Source: JAKFEW01 sp036675505
GTDB taxonomy: Bacteria > Cyanobacteriota > Sericytochromatia > S15B-MN24 > JAQBPE01
Direction of reading: 5' to 3'
Assembly (NCBI GenBank): GCA_036675505.1
Contig: JAKFEW010000139.1
Span: 124,001 to 188,000, forward strand
Length of the DNA: 64,000 nt
Shown here: piece after piece, positions 59,811 through 64,000 of the stretch
Numbering within the stretch: position 1 is the first letter of the stretch
Layout of the letters: every line of letters begins with the position of its first letter
Program-made: the position numbers and the translations under genes
The notes under the pieces: model-generated
Told to the model about the DNA's origin: nothing
Database searches by the model: none
What the model saw: the letters and a program-made list of their open reading frames with translations, nothing else

Positions 59811-62363
59811 CTACGCCCAGCGAATCAGGCCGAGCTCGTGCTTGTTCGCGAGGTTGCCATTGCTCGGCACGACGCGCACGCCGTAGATGTACGAGCCGCC
59901 CTTTTTGGGCGTGAACACGCCCTTGAACTTGAAGCTGCCGTCGGTGAGCTGATCGGCCATGCTCATGGGCACGATCTCGACGTCGCGCAGCGCGCCGCCG
60001 CGCTCGCGGCCCTGGTAAATCTCGACGTTCAGGTTGGTCGGAGCGAGGCCGCCCGTCTTCACGCGCGCCACGATGTCGATCGGGTCGCCCACATGGACCT
60101 TGTCGAGCTCCAGCGGGCTCACCTCCACGAACACGTGGTGCCAGTTGAACGTCATCATCCCCTTCCACTCGGAGAACTGCTTCGCCTTCGAGTAGTTGTC
60201 GGCCGCCAGGCGTTCGCCGTGATCGATCGCCGGGACGTAGAACTTGTTGGTGTAGTCCTGCACCATCCGGTGCGTCGAGTATTGGGGCGTCAGCGTCGCG
60301 ATCGCATCCTTCACGCGGGCCAGCCAGCCATGGGGGATGCCGTCCTCGCCGCGGTCGTAGTAGAGCGGCACGATCTCGTGCTCGAGCGTGTGGTAGAGCG
60401 ACATCGCGTCGGCTTCGTCCTGCTCGTTGAGGTCCGCGAACTCGCGCTCCTCGCCGATCGACCAGCCATTCACCTCGTTGTAGCCCTCGCACCACCAACC
60501 ATCCAGCACCGAGAAGTTCAGGCAGCCGTTGGCGGCGGCCTTTTGGCCGCTGGTGCCCGAGGCCTCGAGCGGCCGGCGCGGGTTGTTGAGCCAGACGTCG
60601 CAGCCGGTCACGAGGTGCCGCGCCACATTCATGTCGTAATCCTCGATGAAGACCACGCTGCCCGCGAAGCCCTCCTGGCGGGCGTACTGCACGACCTTCT
60701 GGATGAACTCCTTGCCCGGCTGATCGGCCGGGTGGGCCTTGCCCGCGAAGATGAGCTGCACCTTGCGGCCCTGCGCGTGCAGGACGCGCTCCAGGCGGGC
60801 GGCTTCGCGGAAAATCAGCGTGGCGCGCTTGTAGGTCGCGAAGCGGCGCGCGAAGCCGATCGTGAGCGCCGTGGGGTCGAGCAGCGTATCGGTCTGGAGC
60901 ACGCGCGAGACGCTCTCCCCGCCCCGCAGGCGCTGGGCGCGCAGGCGCTGGCGCAGGAACTGGACCATCTGCAGCTTGAGCTCGTTGCGCACGGCCCACA
61001 GCTTCTCGTCGGGCACTTCGCGAATCTTCTCCCAGCGCGACTGGATCGCGAGGGCCTCGCGCCAATCGGCGCCGATGTACTCGTCGAAGAGCGGCCGCAG
61101 CTCGGGCGCGATCCAGGTTTCGGTGTGGATGCCGTTGGTGATCGAGTCGATCGGCACCTCCTCGATCGGGACGCCATGCCACAGCTCACGCCACATCTTG
61201 CGCGACACCGCGCCATGCAGCGCCGACACGCCGTTGGCCTTACGCGAGAGCCGCAGCGCGAGCACCGACAGCGAGAACAGCGGCGGACCACCGTGCGTGT
61301 CCTGGCGCGCGATCGAGAGGAATTCCTCGCGGCCGATGCCGAGCTGGGGGTAGAAGCGGTTGAAGTACTTCTCCATCAGCGGGAAAGCGAACGCGTCGTT
61401 GCCGGCCGGGACGGGCGTGTGGGTGGTGAAGATCGTGCTCGCCGCGACGGCCTCGAGGGCTTCATGGAACGAGAGCCCCTGCTGCTGCACCAGCTCGCGG
61501 ATACGTTCGAGACCGAGGAAGGCCGAGTGCCCCTCATTCATATGCCAGGCGGCCGGGTGGATGCCCATCGCCCGCAGCGCGCGCACGCCACCGATGCCGA
61601 GAATGATCTCCTGCGCGATGCGCATGTCGTGGTCGCCGCCGTAGAGCTGGGCGCTGAAGCGCCGGTCTTCCGACGTGTTGCGGTCGATATCGGTGTCTAG
61701 GAGGTAGAGCGGGATGCGGCCGACCTGGACGCGCCATACCTTCGCGAAGACGATCCGCCCCGGCAGCTCGACGTTGATGACGACGTCGCCGCCATCCGGC
61801 CCCGTGGCGGGCAGGATCGGCAGCTCGGAGAAGTTCAGCTTGTCGTAATGGGCCTCCTGCATGCCGTCCGAGCGGAGCTGCTGGCGGAAGTAGCCCTGGT
61901 TGTAGAGCAGGCCGACGCCGACGAACGGGATGTCGATGTTGCTCGCGGACTTGCTGTGGTCGCCGGAGAGGATGCCCAGGCCGCCCGAATAGATCGGCAG
62001 GGCCTCGTGCAGGCCGAACTCGGCCGAGAAGTAGGCGATCGTCTTGCCCTGGTACTGCGGGTAGGTCGTGCGGAACCAGGTGTCCTTCTTGTCCATGTAA
62101 GCGGCGAAGCGCTTCTGGACGTCGTCGAAGGCGGAAAGGAAGTCCTTGTCGGTCGCGGCGGCGTCGAGCTTCTCCTGGTCCACTTCGCTCAAGAAACGCA
62201 CGGGGTTCTGGTAGACTTGCTCCCAAAGGGCGGCGTCGAGCTGCGTGAAGAGCGCCTGCGCCTCCGGGTTCCAGCTCCACCACATGTTCGTGGCGAGGTC
62301 CCGCAGGCCCTGGATGCGGGCGGGCAGGACGGGGAAGACGGAAACTCTACCTAGCAGGTTCAA
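59811..62363 (-). CDS. glgP: Alpha-glucan phosphorylase (short, GT35)
   Basis: 850 residues, typical of the shorter bacterial alpha-1,4-glucan phosphorylases. TTG start at 62361-62363 with AGGAG 8-9 nt upstream; the frame continues further but without a site. Releases glucose-1-phosphate from glycogen or maltodextrin. Marks: TNMWWSWNPEAQALF, FSAEFGLHEALPIYSGGLGILSGDH, AWHMNEGHSAFLGLERI, and the PLP-binding EASGTSGQKAAANGCLNFSV plus DGWWCEGYN. Together with malQ it completes maltodextrin use. A shared hairpin separates it from the EF-hand gene. Confidence 0.93.
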   Translation of the reverse strand: MNLLGRVSVFPVLPARIQGLRDLATNMWWSWNPEAQALFTQLDAALWEQVYQNPVRFLSEVDQEKLDAAATDKDFLSAFDDVQKRFAAYMDKKDTWFRTTYPQYQGKTIAYFSAEFGLHEALPIYSGGLGILSGDHSKSASNIDIPFVGVGLLYNQGYFRQQLRSDGMQEAHYDKLNFSELPILPATGPDGGDVVINVELPGRIVFAKVWRVQVGRIPLYLLDTDIDRNTSEDRRFSAQLYGGDHDMRIAQEIILGIGGVRALRAMGIHPAAWHMNEGHSAFLGLERIRELVQQQGLSFHEALEAVAASTIFTTHTPVPAGNDAFAFPLMEKYFNRFYPQLGIGREEFLSIARQDTHGGPPLFSLSVLALRLSRKANGVSALHGAVSRKMWRELWHGVPIEEVPIDSITNGIHTETWIAPELRPLFDEYIGADWREALAIQSRWEKIREVPDEKLWAVRNELKLQMVQFLRQRLRAQRLRGGESVSRVLQTDTLLDPTALTIGFARRFATYKRATLIFREAARLERVLHAQGRKVQLIFAGKAHPADQPGKEFIQKVVQYARQEGFAGSVVFIEDYDMNVARHLVTGCDVWLNNPRRPLEASGTSGQKAAANGCLNFSVLDGWWCEGYNEVNGWSIGEEREFADLNEQDEADAMSLYHTLEHEIVPLYYDRGEDGIPHGWLARVKDAIATLTPQYSTHRMVQDYTNKFYVPAIDHGERLAADNYSKAKQFSEWKGMMTFNWHHVFVEVSPLELDKVHVGDPIDIVARVKTGGLAPTNLNVEIYQGRERGGALRDVEIVPMSMADQLTDGSFKFKGVFTPKKGGSYIYGVRVVPSNGNLANKHELGLIRWA

Positions 62364-62724
62364 AACACTTGCTCCTTCGATTGACGCCGGAGGTCGGCGG
62401 GGCGGCCACGTCGCCGTAAGGGCTGCTCGTCGCCCCGGGATTCTAACATGGGTGGCGACCGCCCTGCATCGTGGGGCTGGGCGGCGTGGCCGGCAAAGCA
62501 ATGATTGGGCGGTGCGGCTCACGGAGATGGTGGCCGATCTGACCGTCGCGCGGCGTGAGGCTGGCTTTTAGAGCGGGTTGTAACCGGACGCCGGGTGAAA
62601 ACAGCCGAACAGGGGTCAGGGTTTTCGTCCATTTTGCACAAGCCGTTCGGCCACAGGCCCGATACCTTGATTAGAGGCGGTCGGGACGACGGCGTTCTGA
62701 ACCTATCGCGGAGGCTCGTGCCCG
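62364..62724. other. Intergenic region, no gene recognised
   Basis: A 361-nt gap between the divergent glgP and 62.7-kb genes. It must contain promoters in both directions. I see GGAGG at 62710-62714 before the plus gene and no convincing -10/-35 pair, tRNA or repeat. A short stretch (62590-62640) is slightly less GC-rich. Confidence 0.5.
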
Positions 62725-63039
62725 ATGGAGCGCATGATCTGCTTGGACGGCGTGGCCGTCCGCGTACTCGCTGACCAGGTCGAGGTCGATCTCGGCGGTG
62801 CCGGTTTGGCCCCGGCCGATCACCATTGCGATCACCGCGAGGCCTGTTGCGGCCACGGCGAAGCCTGGCAGGCGGTGATGAGCTACGACGACGGCACAAC
62901 TGTGTACTTGCACCCGCCCGTCGGCGAAGACGGCGTGCCGGGATACCGCGTGAACGGCCCGCGGCCGCACCGCTGGAAGGTCACCTACGTGGACTTCGAC
63001 GGGAGCAGGCTCGCCAAATTGGGTTGGGAAGCCGTCTAG
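62725..63039 (+). CDS. Small protein, 104 aa, unknown function
   Basis: The ATG (MERMICLDGVAVRVLADQVE) follows GGAGG at about 10 nt. The protein contains a His/Cys cluster (ADHHCDHREACCGHGEA) suggestive of metal or zinc binding, then a beta-rich end (KVTYVDFDGSRLAKLGWEAV). No membrane segment. No family recognised. Divergent from glgP. Confidence 0.6.
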   Translation: MERMICLDGVAVRVLADQVEVDLGGAGLAPADHHCDHREACCGHGEAWQAVMSYDDGTTVYLHPPVGEDGVPGYRVNGPRPHRWKVTYVDFDGSRLAKLGWEAV

Positions 63040-63073
63040 CGGCCCTGGCCGGCGTTCGGCAGGACCTCGGAGC

Positions 63074-63445
63074 CTAGGCTTCGTCGTCGCCCATCAGCTC
63101 CACCTGGACCTTCTCCTGGGCGTAGTCGCGCAGGAACTCGGGCAAGCCTTCGAGCGCCTCGGTCCACGAGATGCGGCCCTTGCGCACCTGCTCGAAGAGC
63201 GGGGCGTAGTGGTGATCGTGGAGGGCACGGAAGACGGCCGGGAAGCCGGGCGCGAGCTGCTCGACCATCAGGTAACCGGTCTCGAGGAACGCCGAGCCAT
63301 CCAGGTAGAAGGGCACCGCCGGGCTGTCGCCGTCCGGGTGGTCTTCGAGGACCTCGCGCAGCGCTTCACCGGCGGCATCGAGCTTCTCGAGAAACGCCTG
63401 GATCTCCGCGGCGTCGGGCGTCGGGACGGGCGTGGGTTCGGCCAT
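63074..63445 (-). CDS. Small helical protein, 123 aa, unknown function
   Basis: ATG at 63443-63445 with an ideal AAGGAGG 5 nt upstream. An N-terminal MAEPTPVPTPDAAEIQAFLE leads into helix-rich, acidic sequence: EALREVLEDHPDGDSPAVPF, FPAVFRALHDHHYAPLFEQV and a C-terminal QVELMGDDEA. No Cys or membrane segment. It lies 26 nt after the SpoIID-like gene on the same strand. Confidence 0.65.
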   Translation of the reverse strand: MAEPTPVPTPDAAEIQAFLEKLDAAGEALREVLEDHPDGDSPAVPFYLDGSAFLETGYLMVEQLAPGFPAVFRALHDHHYAPLFEQVRKGRISWTEALEGLPEFLRDYAQEKVQVELMGDDEA

Positions 63446-63471
63446 GAGATCCTCCTTGGTTCGGGGGGATA

Positions 63472-64000
63472 TTACCACACCAACCGCAGCCGGGCCGGCG
63501 TGGTGCCGGGGAAGTAGGCGGCCAGGATCCGCGTGGCGTCCTGGCCGCCGAGCGCCCGTCCGCGGGCGCCTGCCTGGCACAGGCCGACCCCGTGGCCGAG
63601 GCCGCGGCCTGAGAAGCGCCAGCCGGCAGGCTCGCGGGCGATCGTGAAGGCCGGGCTGCGCAGCCCAACCCAGCCCAGCCGAGGCCCGAGCGCCTCCCAG
63701 AGGTCCATGCCCGACACGAGGCGCGCGCGGGAGGCGGCGACTCGCACCGCGCGCACGTGACCGCCAGGCCCCGCGGCGGCGACCGAGAGCCCGAGTAAGG
63801 GCTCGAGCGGCCCCAGGCGGCCGGCGTCGCGCAGCGCCGCGCGCGCCACCTCCGCGGGCGCGAGCACGCTCCAGGCTGCGGCGTAGGGGCTGGCGGCGCA
63901 CCACGCCGTGCCATCCGGGCGGCGATCGGGGCCGCCGGCCAGGTAGGCCGGGGCGGCCGCGCCGAAGAGGTCGGCCGACGAGGCGCGCATGCCGCCGCAG
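63472..64000 (-). CDS. SpoIID/LytB-domain protein, C-terminal part
   Basis: The gene enters from the right edge (no start visible) and ends at 63472. The visible 176 residues are the C-terminal end of a SpoIID domain: CGGMRASSADLFG (the usual C-G-G-x-T-x-x-S motif; here Arg-Ala), and GRGLGHGVGLCQAGARGRAL with the G-x-G-H-G-V-G-x-x-Q-x-G-A signature, ending YFPGTTPARLRLVW. SpoIID family members are lytic transglycosylases acting on denuded peptidoglycan; in non-sporulating bacteria they remodel the cell wall. The N-terminal catalytic half lies beyond the window. Confidence 0.83.
   Translation of the reverse strand, partial: CGGMRASSADLFGAAAPAYLAGGPDRRPDGTAWCAASPYAAAWSVLAPAEVARAALRDAGRLGPLEPLLGLSVAAAGPGGHVRAVRVAASRARLVSGMDLWEALGPRLGWVGLRSPAFTIAREPAGWRFSGRGLGHGVGLCQAGARGRALGGQDATRILAAYFPGTTPARLRLVW

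Overview
This is a GC-rich (roughly 70% G+C by eye), gene-dense bacterial chromosome segment of ordinary housekeeping and cell-envelope genes. I see no rRNA, tRNA, CRISPR array, phage or transposase. An outer-membrane-type protein with two S-layer homology (SLH) domains and a C-terminal aromatic residue (25.8-27.2 kb), a biosynthetic arginine decarboxylase, a short-form glucan phosphorylase plus 4-alpha-glucanotransferase, many lipoproteins, and an apparent excess of the palindrome GCGATCGC (HIP1) together suggest a diderm related to the cyanobacterial lineage, for example the non-photosynthetic Sericytochromatia. This placement is inference. No photosynthesis gene is present.

Layout. 0-6 kb: start of an M61 peptidase (cut by the edge), a TraB/GumN protein, a Rieske oxygenase-amidohydrolase pair, speA and a 4-EF-hand protein. 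6-10.7 kb (minus): arfB-dus-coiled-coil protein-hemH-membrane protein, probably one transcription unit. 10.8-13.6 kb (plus): 2OG-Fe(II) oxygenase, histidine phosphatase, GntR regulator, MOSC protein. 13.6-22.7 kb (minus): hairpin-rich gap, POT peptide transporter, giant tricorn-type protease, a lipoprotein, an exported M18 aminopeptidase with a small partner, rhodanese and a 71-aa protein; peptide import and peptide hydrolysis recur here and at pepF (38.5 kb). 23.4-29.5 kb: a 20-codon ORF with a near-perfect Shine-Dalgarno and its own terminator, malQ, a NYN-domain protein, the SLH outer membrane protein, and a nagA-nuclease pair.

29.6-40.7 kb: SlyD-like isomerase, thiolase, NUDIX hydrolase, then a surface-glycan-like block of three glycosyltransferases, a zinc-binding small protein and a radical SAM/SPASM protein, followed by oligoendopeptidase F and a glyoxalase-fold protein. 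40.8-47.2 kb: a 927-aa lipoprotein with a beta-propeller-like body and a four-fold octapeptide repeat, a TetR regulator with a predicted operator/promoter and a second similar operator before a small gene-thioesterase pair, and an unrecognised two-gene unit (612 + 146 aa). 47.3-54.7 kb: HPPD, a TM287/288-type heterodimeric ABC exporter, a lipoprotein and a purple-acid-phosphatase-like lipoprotein. 54.7-64 kb: GMC oxidoreductase with its Tat-exported small subunit, two paralogous EF-hand lipoproteins whose ribosome binding sites lie inside hairpins, glucan phosphorylase, two small unknown proteins and a SpoIID-like protein cut by the right edge.

The most unusual features are (i) the hairpins that enclose the Shine-Dalgarno sequence of both EF-hand lipoprotein genes, (ii) the octapeptide N/G-rich repeat shared by an EF-hand lipoprotein and the propeller lipoprotein, (iii) the 20-codon transcription unit at 23.5 kb, and (iv) the unrecognised 612/146-aa pair.
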